DNA from: Thermostichus sp047461615
Lineage (GTDB): Bacteria; Cyanobacteriota; Cyanobacteriia; Thermostichales; Thermostichaceae
NCBI RefSeq assembly: GCF_047461615.1
Contig: NZ_JANSHI010000001.1
Span: forward strand, 124,001 to 188,000
Direction: 5' to 3'
Length of the DNA stretch: 64,000 nucleotides
A model generated the notes under the pieces. That model worked only from the letters and a program-made list of their open reading frames with translations. It was not told the origin of the DNA and did not search any database. Each line of letters opens with the position of its first letter. The stretch's first letter is position 1. The translations under genes were made by a program, and so were the position numbers. Shown piece by piece: positions 42,166-51,379 of the stretch.

Positions 42166-43338
42166 CTACGCCCTTCTGGGCTGACGGGATCCCTGACACA
42201 CCTCTCGGTAGAGCTGTTCCAGGCGGCTGAGGTTGTGGCTGAGGGTGTAGCGCTCCAGAACCCGTTGGCGGGCTTTCATTCCCAGCAGTTGGGTAAACTC
42301 CCGCTGATCCCGCAAGAGGGGCAATAGCGTTTGCAGCTCCACCGTCACTCGGCTTGGATCCAACAGGATCCCGGCTCCGTCTGCCAGAACCTCGCCATCG
42401 GCGCCGACGTCAGTGGCCACCGCCGCTACCCCACAGGCCATCGCCTCCAACAGCGACAAAGACAGCCCCTCGATCAAGGAGGGGAGAATGAACACGTCGG
42501 ATCCCCGCAAGATCTCAATGCGCTCCTGCTCGTCCGCAACATAGCCCAGCCAGTAGATCCCGTGCTGGCGGGTGTAGAAGGGCTTGAGGGTATTGAGCAG
42601 GGGTCCATCCCCCACAATGAGCAGGCCGCACTTTTCCCCCATTTGAGCCTGCTTCCAGGCTTTGAGCAGGGCCTCGACATTCTTTTCCGGCGAGATCCGC
42701 CCTTGGTAGACGAAGACCCGCTCTAGCCCTAGCCGTTGCTTGAGGGTGGAGGGCCCCGGCGAATACTTGTCAACATCGACGCCATTGGGAATGACCACCA
42801 CCTGCTCGCTGCCCACCCCCAGTTTGACCAGGACCTGGCGCTGCGTTTCCGAGAAGACGATGGTGCGATCGTAGTGGGCCAAACAGGGGGCATAGAGCTG
42901 ATAGGCCAAGTATTGGGTGCGGGAGGCGATGTTGCGCCGCCGTCGGTCAAAAGCTGGGTGGAAAGTGGCCACTAGGGGCTGGTTGAGCTCAGCACAGATC
43001 TCCGGCAACGCAAAATCAATGGGCGAAATGGTCAAAGAAGCATGCACCAAATCCGGCTGCAATTCCCGCAGGGCTTGCTCCAGCAACCGCCGGGCGTTGG
43101 GAGCCGGGATCGTGTAGATCTGCGACTTGTAGAGACAGGGCAGAGAGACATCCCGCCCCTCCAGCTCGGCACGCCAGTTGCTCCCCGGACGGGATCCCCC
43201 CTCAGCGGCGGCCTCTTCGTTGGTGAAGTGGAAAAAGCTCACCTGATGGCCCCGCTCCAAAAGGCCGTTGGTTACCTCGCGGCTGTAGGTGACGTTGCCA
43301 CAAAAGGGTGTTTTCTTGCCTATCCAGGCAATGTGCAT
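42166..43338 (-). CDS. GT4-family glycosyltransferase
   Basis: A 390-aa GT-B enzyme (group 1). The N-terminal acceptor domain starts MHIAWIGKKTPFCGNVTYSREV. The C-terminal nucleotide-sugar domain has VVVIPNGVDVDKYSPG, VFVYQGRISPEKNVEALLKAW, LIVGDGPLL and SLIEGLSLSLLEAMACGVAAVATDVGAD, the last supplying the E-x7-E motif. It probably builds a cell-surface polysaccharide or glycolipid. The acceptor cannot be told from sequence. No neighbouring sugar gene is present except wecB further away. Confidence 0.88.
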   Translation of the reverse strand: MHIAWIGKKTPFCGNVTYSREVTNGLLERGHQVSFFHFTNEEAAAEGGSRPGSNWRAELEGRDVSLPCLYKSQIYTIPAPNARRLLEQALRELQPDLVHASLTISPIDFALPEICAELNQPLVATFHPAFDRRRRNIASRTQYLAYQLYAPCLAHYDRTIVFSETQRQVLVKLGVGSEQVVVIPNGVDVDKYSPGPSTLKQRLGLERVFVYQGRISPEKNVEALLKAWKQAQMGEKCGLLIVGDGPLLNTLKPFYTRQHGIYWLGYVADEQERIEILRGSDVFILPSLIEGLSLSLLEAMACGVAAVATDVGADGEVLADGAGILLDPSRVTVELQTLLPLLRDQREFTQLLGMKARQRVLERYTLSHNLSRLEQLYREVCQGSRQPRRA

Positions 43339-43574
43339 GGGTGGATCCCTATGCTGCTAGAACGGTTAAACCTCCCATAAGGTTAGCAGACGCGGATCCT
43401 CGCTTTGCTTGCTGCCTGGCGGGGGAAAGCTAGCACCAGCCCGACAGCAGGACGGCGCGTAGCTATGGGGCTGCTCCTAAGCTCTGCCTTGCCCTGCCGT
43501 CAGCGGCGCGGAGGGCTTGGGGAGGCCGGCACCGCTGCTGGGAAGGAGCAACTTAGCTAGAGCTGGCGAAGAAG

Positions 43575-45104
43575 TCAAGCCTCTCTATTCAACAAACTCC
43601 AGAAGTACATTCCTGCCGACGCATTTAAGACTGCCAGGGCAAGAAACGTCCAGGAAAGGCCCAGATAGGTTTCCGCTACCCCTGTCAACACCAGCGGCAA
43701 GCTGAGGGCAATGTTAACGGCATTGTTGAGCAACCCAAACACCTTGCCCCGCAGATGTTCAGGAGTTTCCTCCTGGAGCAGAGTTTGCATCGGCACCGCC
43801 ACCAAAGCCCCTCCACAGCCCAGCAGGGCAATCCAGGCTAAGCTGGGAAACAGCTTCCTCTCTGTCCACGACAAAGCCACCAGCGCCAGAGACAGCAGGA
43901 GGGATCCCAGCCCGCTCCAGGCCCGACGGCTTACTCCTCGGCCTATGTGCCCTACCCAAAAGGCGCCAATCCCCATGCCTAGACCGGCAGCAGCCAGCAA
44001 CACTCCAAACTGATCGGCTTCCAGCTCCGCCATCACCTCCGCCATCCGCACTGCCAAGACCGCCAGCGCCGCAAACAGCGAGTAGAGCACCACCATCTGC
44101 AGCAGGGCTGCGCGGACCAGGGGCATTTGCCCGATGTATTGCAGGCCTAGCTTGAGATCTTCCCAGAGATGGGGAGCTTCCCAGGAGCGGGAGTCTAGCT
44201 TCTCGTGAGGTTGCAACAGCAGCAGCAGGGATCCCGCCAAAAGGTAGGCTCCCCCCACCAACAGCTCTGGTCCCACCTCCCAGCCAGGCAACCAGGCGCG
44301 CACCCAACGATCCGCCAGCGTCAACAGCGGCTCGCCAATGGCAAAGCCGACAACCAGCGAAGCCATCATCGTCGTAGTGTAGAGGGAGTTGGCCGCCAAC
44401 AGCTCCCGCCTGGGCAGGATTAGCGGCAGAGTGGCCTGCTCGGCAGGGGCAAAAAACTGGGTCAAGACAGAGACGGCAAAGCTAATCAGCAGCAGCCCGC
44501 CAAAGCCCAAAGGGATCCCTGGCCAAAGGTCACGCCCCGCCGTCAGCCAGAGCAGCAGCGGCAGCAGCAGCACTAGGATGCCGCGCACCACGTTGGAGAG
44601 CACCAGCACGGCCTTCTTAGGCCAGCGATCCACAAATACCCCTGCCAAGCTGCCCAACAACACTGCCGGCAGGGTAAAGGCCAGCATAACCGCCGCTACC
44701 CAGCCGCTGATGGAAGCCCCCTCTGGCTGAAACCGCTTGGAGGTCACCCCAATCAGCAGCACCAACAACACCTTGTCGGCCAGCTGGGAAAACACCTGCC
44801 CCATCCACAGCAGCAGGAAATTGCGTCGGCCCAGCACAGCAGCGAAGTTTCCCAGGCCTGTCCCTGAGAAAGGGGGATCCGCCTGTTCTAGCTTCTCCGT
44901 TGGGCTGTTCTCTTTGGGATCCTCGGGAGGCGGCTCTGGCAAGGGATCCCCGGCTGGGCCCCCTGGCAAGCTAGAGGCAGGGCTTGTTATCGGCTCAAGG
45001 GGAGAACCCAGCTCCTCTGACTTCAGCGTCTCCATAGCCGCTGTTGACACTAAGTAGAGCTCCGCTCCCTCTTGCAGCCAGTCCCTTCGTTGTTCCCAAG
45101 TCAT
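43575..45104 (-). CDS. Major facilitator superfamily transporter
   Basis: A 509-aa membrane protein. The first ~115 residues are cytosolic and Pro/Ser/Glu-rich (PLPEPPPEDPKENSPTEKLEQ). Then come about 12 hydrophobic helices, starting at FLLLWMGQVFSQLADKVLLVLLIG, with LAGVFVDRWPKKAVLVLSNVVRG as the MFS loop 2-3 motif. The family is like MFS permeases annotated as Major Facilitator or MdtG-type; substrate unknown. ATG 45104 is preceded by GGGCGGGG; the frame upstream of it is not coding-like. Confidence 0.85.
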   Translation of the reverse strand: MTWEQRRDWLQEGAELYLVSTAAMETLKSEELGSPLEPITSPASSLPGGPAGDPLPEPPPEDPKENSPTEKLEQADPPFSGTGLGNFAAVLGRRNFLLLWMGQVFSQLADKVLLVLLIGVTSKRFQPEGASISGWVAAVMLAFTLPAVLLGSLAGVFVDRWPKKAVLVLSNVVRGILVLLLPLLLWLTAGRDLWPGIPLGFGGLLLISFAVSVLTQFFAPAEQATLPLILPRRELLAANSLYTTTMMASLVVGFAIGEPLLTLADRWVRAWLPGWEVGPELLVGGAYLLAGSLLLLLQPHEKLDSRSWEAPHLWEDLKLGLQYIGQMPLVRAALLQMVVLYSLFAALAVLAVRMAEVMAELEADQFGVLLAAAGLGMGIGAFWVGHIGRGVSRRAWSGLGSLLLSLALVALSWTERKLFPSLAWIALLGCGGALVAVPMQTLLQEETPEHLRGKVFGLLNNAVNIALSLPLVLTGVAETYLGLSWTFLALAVLNASAGMYFWSLLNREA

Positions 45105-45326
45105 GGTGCCCCCGCCCAGCCTATCTCCCTCCCCCACCTTTCCTGCTGCCCGACAGCCTTGCTGCTGCTGGAGCGGGAGAGGTGCCCTAAGCCCTAATCT
45201 TAAATTTTGACCTAGCCTGCAATCAAACCCGCCTCTCCGGCCACCTTTAGGGCAGCTTACCCCTCGCTGCCCAGCTTGTCCTTCTGAGCGCAGCAAGGTG
45301 CCAAGGCAGCAATGGGGACAAGCCTC

Positions 45327-45671
45327 TCAGCTTTCCGACAACGACAGGGAGCGCAAGGGATCCGGAATCGACTCACTGGGGGCCACAAAGCTGCCCTTTT
45401 CCACAAAGCCAAGGCGCACCGCCAGCCAGCGAATGAAATGCTCGTTAGTCGAGACCACTGCCCCCAGCGGCTCCTTCAACTTGTTGCGCAGGGGTTTTAA
45501 CTCGGGAGCTTCCATGAAAGCTGGCTGGGGCACCCAGTGGAAATCAATGGGGCGATGCTGCTCCGCGTAATGTCGCCGACGCTCCTCCAGCACCTCCTCC
45601 AGAGGTTCAGACCGCAAAAAATCTAGACTGCCAACGATGAAGTGATAGGTAGTGGGCTCAGTGGCAGGCAT
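45327..45671 (-). CDS. ycf54: Ycf54, accessory protein of the Mg-protoporphyrin ester cyclase
   Basis: A 114-aa protein matching Ycf54/DUF2488: YHFIVGSLDFLRSEPLEEVLEERRRHY, IDFHWVPQPAFMEAPEL and VVSTNEHFIRWLAVRLGFVEKG. Ycf54 is needed for stability and activity of the oxidative cyclase (AcsF/ChlA) that forms the fifth ring of chlorophyll. It joins chlM as a chlorophyll-pathway gene in this window, though the two are 12 kb apart. The C-terminus is short and acidic-serine-rich. The gene is monocistronic. Confidence 0.9.
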   Translation of the reverse strand: MPATEPTTYHFIVGSLDFLRSEPLEEVLEERRRHYAEQHRPIDFHWVPQPAFMEAPELKPLRNKLKEPLGAVVSTNEHFIRWLAVRLGFVEKGSFVAPSESIPDPLRSLSLSES

Positions 45672-45743
45672 ACTTTCGGAGCTTTCCTACTGCGAAAAGG
45701 ATAGAACCTAGCTGCCAAAGTCCAGCTTCTTAAATTCAGCCAG

Positions 45744-46199
45744 TCAGTGGGTGGCCTTGAGCAGATGGGGGGCCGGGTCGCGAGAGCTACAGTGGGGCTG
45801 ACAGGCCTCCAACTGCTGGAGGACAGGCAACCGTGCCATCACCTCCTCAGGGGGCATAGGGTGTTCTGCTGCCTGCTTGAGGGTAGCAAGAGCCTGCGCT
45901 GCCCATTCCCGTGCCCAGGGGGGAGTTGAAGGAGTCTCCCCCTGCTCCAGCAGCTCCTGGCAGAGGGCTGTCGATCGCTCCAAGTCGCCACTGCCCTGAT
46001 AGGCTATGACCAGGGCCACTCGAGCCAGAGCACATTCTTCCGAGCTTACCCTGGAGCTACTGCGCTCCCCCTGGCGCGGCGAGCTTCCTTGAATCGAGCA
46101 GCAGTAGCAGAAAGACTCAAGAAGGTTGATCGCCTCTAGGTAGCGCTCCTGCTTCAGTGCAGTGATGCCGGCACGGAGGGATCCATAGGGAGGAGACAT
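45744..46199 (-). CDS. Small helical repeat (TPR-like) protein
   Basis: A 151-aa soluble, helix-rich protein. It begins SPPYGSLRAGITALKQERYLEAINLLESFC, a typical TPR-type helix pair, then has CALARVALVIAYQGSGDLERSTALCQELLEQG, a second repeat. The C-terminus (RLPVLQQLEACQPHCS) is divergent. Three Cys (CYCC) follow the first repeat. The family is conserved in cyanobacteria as far as I can recall, but has no established function. An in-frame start 9 codons upstream (46226) is possible. Confidence 0.55.
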   Translation of the reverse strand: MSPPYGSLRAGITALKQERYLEAINLLESFCYCCSIQGSSPRQGERSSSRVSSEECALARVALVIAYQGSGDLERSTALCQELLEQGETPSTPPWAREWAAQALATLKQAAEHPMPPEEVMARLPVLQQLEACQPHCSSRDPAPHLLKATH

Positions 46200-46342
46200 G
46201 AGCCTAAGTAAAGGAATGGATACCAACCACCTTCCCGCCCAAGGGCTTGGTGGCCTGGCTTCGTATCAAGTTTGGTGCCTGCTACTACTATACCCCTAGG
46301 TAGACTACTGCGAATCTCTTCTTAAGCTTTTGGCAAGGGCGC

Positions 46343-47461
46343 TCAACTCTTACGGGCCAAGAGGTAAGTGCTAACGTAGTGGGTTTCTCGGCGCAACACC
46401 TCACAGCCTGCCCGCTGCAGGCGCGCCCCCAGATCGTCGCGGATGTAGTCGCGGTAGTAGGGCTCGTGGAAGGTTTGCGCAAAAGCTTCCATCGTCTCCT
46501 CCAGCTCCGGCGAATCCAGCAGCTGCACCGAGTCGCAGACGACAACCACGCCCCCTGGCTTCACCACCCGGCTGATCTCGTTGATGACGTTTTGCCGAAC
46601 CGGGCCAGGCAGCTCGTGGAAAAGAAAAACGCTGACAACTGCATCGAAGAAAGCGTCAGCGTAGGGCATGGCCTCGGCGTTGGCGCGAATAAGCTGCGGC
46701 AGCTCCCCGGGCAACTCCTGCAACAGCCGGTTGGCCTTGCGCAGATAGGCAGGAGAAAGATCCAAGCCATACAGCGCCGCCTTGGGCAGGGATCCCCGCA
46801 AAAGGCGCAGCATCCGCCCTGTGCCACAGGCTACGTCGAGGATGTGGGGAGCAGATAGGTTGGGATCGAGGGCATCCTTGAGCAGGCGGATCACCCGTCG
46901 CCGCATCGCATCCGCCGTACCCCCAAACAGCAACTCCACCTGCAAGTCGTAGAGCTCAGCCGAGCGATCGCTCAGGTAGCCGTTGGTTTGGTAGTGGAAG
47001 TTCTGAAGGTAGTATTTTGGGTAGCCCTCTGTGGAGATGTCTGGAGAAAACTCTTGGTAGCGCCGGCCGTGTACCCGTCGGGCAATCTGGGGCAGTTCCA
47101 ACCACACCGCTGGGTAATAGCGGGCAAAGTCCAGCCAGGGGTTGTCGAAGAGAAGCGCGTGAGGGTAGTAGCCTGCTTCCGCATCTTGCCAATCAACTTC
47201 TAGAAGTCGCTCGTAGCGAGCCCGCAACTCCTGCAAAGTGGCTGCGCTCACCTTCACCCGCTCCCGCGGTGGCAGAGGCTTGCCGGAGACAAAGCTCTGC
47301 AGCTCCCTGAGGGCAGAGAGCATCAGTTCGGCAGCTTGGGTGGAGAGAGCCTTGTGGGCAAAGCCGAAGAGGTTTTTGCCCCACTGAAAGGCACGGTAAG
47401 CAGCCTCCCCCACCGGCGATGGGATAGGCAGCGACAGCTCAGGGCTTAACTGGAAGCTCAT
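46343..47461 (-). CDS. SAM-dependent methyltransferase (class I)
   Basis: A 372-aa protein. Residues 1-200 form a helical domain without clear homology (SFQLSPELSLPIPSPVGEAAYRAFQWGKN start). The C-terminal ~170 residues are a Rossmann methyltransferase with ILDVACGTGRMLRLLRGSLPKAALYGLDLS, then AEAMPYADAFFDAVVSVFLFHELPGPV and VVKPGGVVVVCDS. The combination of a long N-terminal part and this motif set occurs in cyanobacterial methyltransferases of unknown substrate. Spacing suggests its own promoter. Confidence 0.8.
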   Translation of the reverse strand: MSFQLSPELSLPIPSPVGEAAYRAFQWGKNLFGFAHKALSTQAAELMLSALRELQSFVSGKPLPPRERVKVSAATLQELRARYERLLEVDWQDAEAGYYPHALLFDNPWLDFARYYPAVWLELPQIARRVHGRRYQEFSPDISTEGYPKYYLQNFHYQTNGYLSDRSAELYDLQVELLFGGTADAMRRRVIRLLKDALDPNLSAPHILDVACGTGRMLRLLRGSLPKAALYGLDLSPAYLRKANRLLQELPGELPQLIRANAEAMPYADAFFDAVVSVFLFHELPGPVRQNVINEISRVVKPGGVVVVCDSVQLLDSPELEETMEAFAQTFHEPYYRDYIRDDLGARLQRAGCEVLRRETHYVSTYLLARKS

Positions 47462-47617
47462 GACCCTGCCAGTGCAAACGGGTTCTTAACGTTTGTTTAC
47501 AATGCGATAGTAGATTATAGCAAGGCGGCCAGGGTGGGCCGACAACCGCTAGGCGGCAAGAGAAGCCGGCAAATTGGATCCCTGAGCACAACCTCCGCCA
47601 AGCAGGAGAGTACTCTA

Positions 47618-48349
47618 ATGGTGGGTTTCCCCTCGCCTCCTGAGCTCAAGGAAGGGGCAGATCAGGCTGAACTGATGGGAAAAGCCATGGCGACCAAAAC
47701 GGTGTTGGTCATTGACGATAGCATCATGATCCGCAAGATGGTGGCCAGCATCCTGGCTGACCATTTCCAGGTGCTGGAGGCCAAAGACGGACCGACAGGC
47801 TTGGAGGTCGCCAAAAAGCATCACCCCGACCTGATCCTGCTGGATTTTGTCATGCCCAAGATGGATGGCTACGACACCCTCCAAGCTATCCGCCGCGAAG
47901 ACAGTCTGAAAAATACCCCCGTTATCATGATGTCGGGGATGAAGGAACAAGTGACAGCCCGCATCCCTGAGCCTTTTGTCGACTTCGATTTTATCGAAAA
48001 GCCGTTTGAAGCGGAGACTCTTCTGGCTCAAATCCAAAAGGCCCTGCAGGTGACTCCTGCGGCGGCAGCGGAAGCGGGATCAGAAACCAACACCCAGTTG
48101 CTCTTGAACAAGCTCACCGCCATCGAGACGCTGCTTATCCAAGGTACGGAAAACCTGATCCAGCGGGAAGTAGTGACGCGGCTTGCCAACCTCAACCAGC
48201 GCCTAGATCGTCAGGAGTCTCACAGCGCTAACCTAGAAGAGCAAATCCGTAAGCTCACCAGCGAAGTGGAACGGCACAGCCAGGGCTTAGCCCTAATCGT
48301 CAAAGAGCTGCGGCATATCCGTAAACTGTTGGGGGGTCTTGATGGCTGA
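47618..48349 (+). CDS. Response regulator with C-terminal coiled coil
   Basis: A 243-aa protein. Residues ~20-145 are a receiver domain: VLVIDDSIMIRKMVASIL, the phospho-acceptor in LILLDFVMPKMDGYD, and the conserved lysine in FIEKPFEAETLL. After an Ala/Glu linker there is a coiled-coil segment (LNKLTAIETLLIQGTENLIQREVVTRLANLNQRLD, then LEEQIRKLTSEVERHS) and no DNA-binding domain. Such regulators usually signal by protein contact. The exact start (47618 or internal 47675/47687) is unclear. Its stop overlaps the next gene's ATG by 8 bases. Confidence 0.88.
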   Translation: MVGFPSPPELKEGADQAELMGKAMATKTVLVIDDSIMIRKMVASILADHFQVLEAKDGPTGLEVAKKHHPDLILLDFVMPKMDGYDTLQAIRREDSLKNTPVIMMSGMKEQVTARIPEPFVDFDFIEKPFEAETLLAQIQKALQVTPAAAAEAGSETNTQLLLNKLTAIETLLIQGTENLIQREVVTRLANLNQRLDRQESHSANLEEQIRKLTSEVERHSQGLALIVKELRHIRKLLGGLDG

Positions 48350-49034
48350 GCAAAGCTTTGAGCGCGCCTACCGACACCTGGATGCGGTGACGGCCCTGTT
48401 CGTGGCGGTGCTGCTCATCTCCAACATCGCCTCGGCCAAGATCGTGCTCTTGGGGCCCTTTACCTTCGATGGCGGCACCATTCTTTTCCCCCTCAGCTAC
48501 ATTTTCGGCGACATCCTCACCGAGGTCTACGGCTATGCTCGCTCGCGGCGGGTGATCTGGCTGGGGTTTTTCTCGGCAGCCCTGATGTCCGTGACCTTGA
48601 TGATCGTGGGATCCCTGCCGGCAGCCCCTGATTGGCCCCACCAGGAAGCCTACGACCAGATCCTCGGCCTTACCCCCCGCATCGTGCTGGCCAGTCTAAT
48701 TGCCTACTGGAGCGGCAGCTTTGCCAATGCCTATGTGCTGGCGCGCCTGAAGGTGTGGACGCGGGGACGCTGGCTGTGGACGCGCACCATTAGCTCGACC
48801 CTGGTGGGCCAAGCGGTGGATACGGGCCTGTTTATTCTCATCGCCTTCTGGGGGGTGTTCCCTGGTCTTATGGGCCTCATCGTCTCCAACTACGTGTTCA
48901 AGTGTGCCGTTGAAGCAGCCTGTACTCCCCTCACCTACGCCATTACCGGCTGGCTGAAGCAGCAAGAGCAGGAGGACTACTTTGACGTGGCAACGGACTT
49001 CAACCCTTTCCGAATCCAGGTTGTATCCAAATAA
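48342..49034 (+). CDS. yhhQ: Queuosine precursor transporter (YhhQ/VUT family)
   Basis: A 230-aa polytopic membrane protein. The start (LFVAVLLISNIASAKIVLLGPFTFDGGTILFPLSYIFGDILTEVYGY) is the hallmark of the QPTR/VUT family, followed by helices ending LIVSNYVFKCAVEAACTPLTYAITGWL. YhhQ takes up queuosine precursors (preQ0/preQ1) for tRNA modification, and close homologues in bacteria are well characterised. ATG 48342 overlaps the end of the response regulator by 8 bases, suggesting cotranslation. A TTG one codon earlier is possible. Confidence 0.9.
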   Translation: MAEQSFERAYRHLDAVTALFVAVLLISNIASAKIVLLGPFTFDGGTILFPLSYIFGDILTEVYGYARSRRVIWLGFFSAALMSVTLMIVGSLPAAPDWPHQEAYDQILGLTPRIVLASLIAYWSGSFANAYVLARLKVWTRGRWLWTRTISSTLVGQAVDTGLFILIAFWGVFPGLMGLIVSNYVFKCAVEAACTPLTYAITGWLKQQEQEDYFDVATDFNPFRIQVVSK

Positions 49035-49186
49035 AGCTGCTCCCTTGCCAGGCGGGCCAGAGGGAGGGGCCCCAGTTTTGGTATAGTCAGATCCTATCCA
49101 CCCTGCTGCCGGTGCGCAGTGAGTAGTCGCCCACTGTTGCTGGGAGCTTTTATCCAAAACAGAACCTTTGGGAGGGATCCGTAAAG

Positions 49187-49372
49187 ATGATGCTCATTTT
49201 CCAAATCGCTCTGTTGGTGTTGGTGCTCTACAGCTTGCTGTTGGTGGTGGCGGTGCCGGTGCTCCTTAGCTCGGCCAGCGACTGGAGCCGGGCCAAGAAT
49301 GTCCTTTTGGTGGGATCCCTGCTCTGGGTGCTGATGGTACTCGGGGTGGGGGTACTTAGTTTCTTGAAGTGA
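49187..49372 (+). CDS. psbZ: Photosystem II protein PsbZ
   Basis: A 61-aa two-helix subunit of the photosystem II core near CP43, important for light-harvesting interaction. Helix 1 is IFQIALLVLVLYSLLLVVAVPVLL and helix 2 is VLLVGSLLWVLMVLGVGVLSFL, with the PsbZ-type loop SSASDWSRAKN between them. The length matches the usual 62. Either of two tandem ATGs could start. TATAGT at 49082-49087 is a possible -10. Confidence 0.93.
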   Translation: MMLIFQIALLVLVLYSLLLVVAVPVLLSSASDWSRAKNVLLVGSLLWVLMVLGVGVLSFLK

Positions 49373-49938
49373 TCCCTCCAGCGGGATCCTTCGACACCCA
49401 TCCCCCAAGCTTCTGGATGTTGTAGGGCATTAGGGCGGCGAAAAAACTGCGCATTCCCGCACCCGACTGAGCTCTGGGCGCTCTCGTTAGAAGGGCTCTT
49501 CTCTAGTCCTTGATTCACTGGACAATCAGCCACTTTGTGGCATAGCCAACCTCCTGTCTTGACGTAGATGGGCTGAGCTAGTAGGCTTGCGAGTACATCC
49601 TTTCTGGTAGGCACTTTGCCTAGGCTAAAGTTGGCTCCGTCTTTAGCCAGTGTGCTCGATCAGGAACAACTCCCGTCAGCTTGATGGGAAGTGACGCCTG
49701 TGGAGATCCCTCTGGCGAGGTGGTAGGGGTGGACTCTGCCACTAGCTACGGGTCGTGGAAGCAGGAAGAAAGCGTCAACCTGGAGCAAAAGTCCGCTTTT
49801 GTCCAGCGTTGTATAAGTCTTTCAGAGCGGATCTCACCCCCTTACAATAGACAGCAACTTGATTCCATCTTCATGGCCTTGCTGCTTGCTCGGTCGGCAG
49901 CAGGGGTTGCTTGAGTCGAAGTCTTTCGGGAAGCTTGG
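49373..49938 (+). other. Long gene-poor interval with possible tnpB-tail relic
   Basis: 566 bases without a credible gene. The segment 49650-49810 in one plus frame reads RSGTTPVSLMGSDACGDPSGE and then SYGSWKQEESVNLEQKSAF; a Cys-Gly and KQE tail is common at the C-terminus of TnpB proteins. No upstream catalytic part exists. The minus-strand frame 49228-49614 overlaps psbZ and is not credible. If it is a relic, it is old and badly decayed. Confidence 0.3.
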
Positions 49939-50496
49939 GTGTTGAGAGCGGTGAAGTATTCCCAGAGTCTTTGCTTGCCTTGGCTGGGGGCAAGGTTGGC
50001 TTTGGCAGGCCTAGTGGGATCCCTGCTGTTGCTCCCTTCGGCAAGGGCGCAGTCGGGCTTTGTCATCACTGGCAGCGAGGGGGTGCCTGTCCTCAGCTAT
50101 CGGCTGGATTTTCGCGGCATTCGCGGCCGGCTGGATCGCTATCGCCTGAAGATCCCACCCCAAAATGTGGCGGTGGCAGAGGTGCAGATCAAGGCGGATA
50201 GCAATTTCGATGCCGTCATCGACCCGAAGAATGTGCGCCTAGAGGCGGAGGGCAAGCCGGTGGAGCTGGCGGAAGTGTACTGGAACGAGGAGTTTCGCTC
50301 TTTGGAGGTGGTAGCCCGTCAACCCATTGCCGCCGGCCAGGAGATCCGCTTGGTGCTCTCCAATGTGCGCAATCCTTCCGCTGCTGGCATCTACCGGGTA
50401 GAGGCGCGGGTGCGGGGGACAGAGCCCAACCCCCTCTTCCGCAAGGTGGGCAACTGGCTGATTACCATCGACGATCCCGAGCGGCTCACGTTCTAA
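49939..50496 (+). CDS. DUF2808 exported protein
   Basis: A 185-aa protein with an N-terminal signal or anchor (LALAGLVGSLLLLPSARAQ) and a soluble beta-rich domain: YRLDFRGIRGRLDRYRLKIPPQNVAVAEVQIKADSNFDAVIDP, VYWNEEFRSLEVVARQPIAAG and IRLVLSNVRNPSAAGIYRVEARV. This matches DUF2808, restricted to cyanobacteria, with no known function. The start is GTG 49939 or the in-frame GTG four codons later. It is followed by uppP after 49 bases. Confidence 0.8.
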   Translation: MLRAVKYSQSLCLPWLGARLALAGLVGSLLLLPSARAQSGFVITGSEGVPVLSYRLDFRGIRGRLDRYRLKIPPQNVAVAEVQIKADSNFDAVIDPKNVRLEAEGKPVELAEVYWNEEFRSLEVVARQPIAAGQEIRLVLSNVRNPSAAGIYRVEARVRGTEPNPLFRKVGNWLITIDDPERLTF

Positions 50497-50545
50497 GGGG
50501 AACTCTCCTCCAGACGGCAGCCTGGTCTATCGAGAGAGACGGTCT

Positions 50546-51379
50546 TTGGTGCTGGCCGACATCTGGTATCCCAATTGGTGGCAGGCCCTGATCTTGGGAA
50601 TGGTGCAAGGGATCACCGAGTTCCTGCCCATCAGCAGCACAGCCCACCTGCGGGTGTTTCCAGCTTTGCTGGGCTGGCCAGATGCGGGAGCTTCGTTTGC
50701 GGCGGTGATCCAGCTGGGCAGTTTGGGAGCAGTGTTGATCTACTTTGCCTCTGACCTGCGCCAGTTGCTCCTTGGCTCCTGGAGGGCTTGGCAGGAGCGA
50801 GACTTCCAGCAGGAGTCTTGGCGGCTGCTCACGGGGATCCTGGTGGGAACGTTGCCGATTGTGGTGGCCGGATGGGCCGTCAAGGCCATTTGGGGATCTC
50901 CGCCCCGCCAGTTGTGGGTGATTGCTGCTGCCGCTATTGGCTTGGCCCTGGCTTTGGGCTGGGCAGAACGGGTGGGGAAACGCCGGCGAGGCCTAGACAG
51001 CCTAGGCATTTGGGACGGGATCTGGGTGGGGCTGGCCCAGGCCTTGGCTTTGATCCCAGGGGTATCCCGCTCCGGCGTGACGCTGACGGCGGCTCTGTTG
51101 CTCGATTTGCAGCGCTCGGCTGCCGCCCGCTACTCCTTCTTGCTGGGAATCCCCGCCCTCGTTTTGGCCGGGGTGGAAGAGTTTGTCTCCGAGTTCAGAA
51201 CAGAGGCGCTGCTAGCGCAGGGGCTGGGGGCGCTCTCGGCCTTTGTCTTCTCCTACTGGTCCATCGATTGGCTCATTCGATTTTTGCAGCGCAGCAGCAC
51301 CTGGCTGTTTGTTGTCTATCGGATGGGTTTTGGCCTGTTCATTTTCTTGGGGCTGGCGCTGGGGTTCTTGCAACCTTAG
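50546..51379 (+). CDS. uppP: Undecaprenyl-diphosphatase
   Basis: Recycles the lipid carrier for peptidoglycan and other polymers. The 277-aa polytopic protein has the catalytic loop GMVQGITEFLPISSTAHLRV with its Glu and Ser/His, and the second conserved loop IPGVSRSGVTLTAALLLDL. About eight membrane helices are visible. The start is TTG 50546, since no ATG precedes the family N-terminus. Its last 4 bases overlap the convergent nnr gene. Confidence 0.95.
   Translation: MVLADIWYPNWWQALILGMVQGITEFLPISSTAHLRVFPALLGWPDAGASFAAVIQLGSLGAVLIYFASDLRQLLLGSWRAWQERDFQQESWRLLTGILVGTLPIVVAGWAVKAIWGSPPRQLWVIAAAAIGLALALGWAERVGKRRRGLDSLGIWDGIWVGLAQALALIPGVSRSGVTLTAALLLDLQRSAAARYSFLLGIPALVLAGVEEFVSEFRTEALLAQGLGALSAFVFSYWSIDWLIRFLQRSSTWLFVVYRMGFGLFIFLGLALGFLQP

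Noticed and set aside
43339..43574. Possible small genes between the glycosyltransferase and MFS genes
   Set aside because: Short frames with no hydrophobic pattern, start signal or family; nothing supportable.
49228..49614. Minus-strand frame overlapping psbZ
   Set aside because: It has a plausible length but lies antisense to psbZ, has no domain, and ends in unrelated composition.
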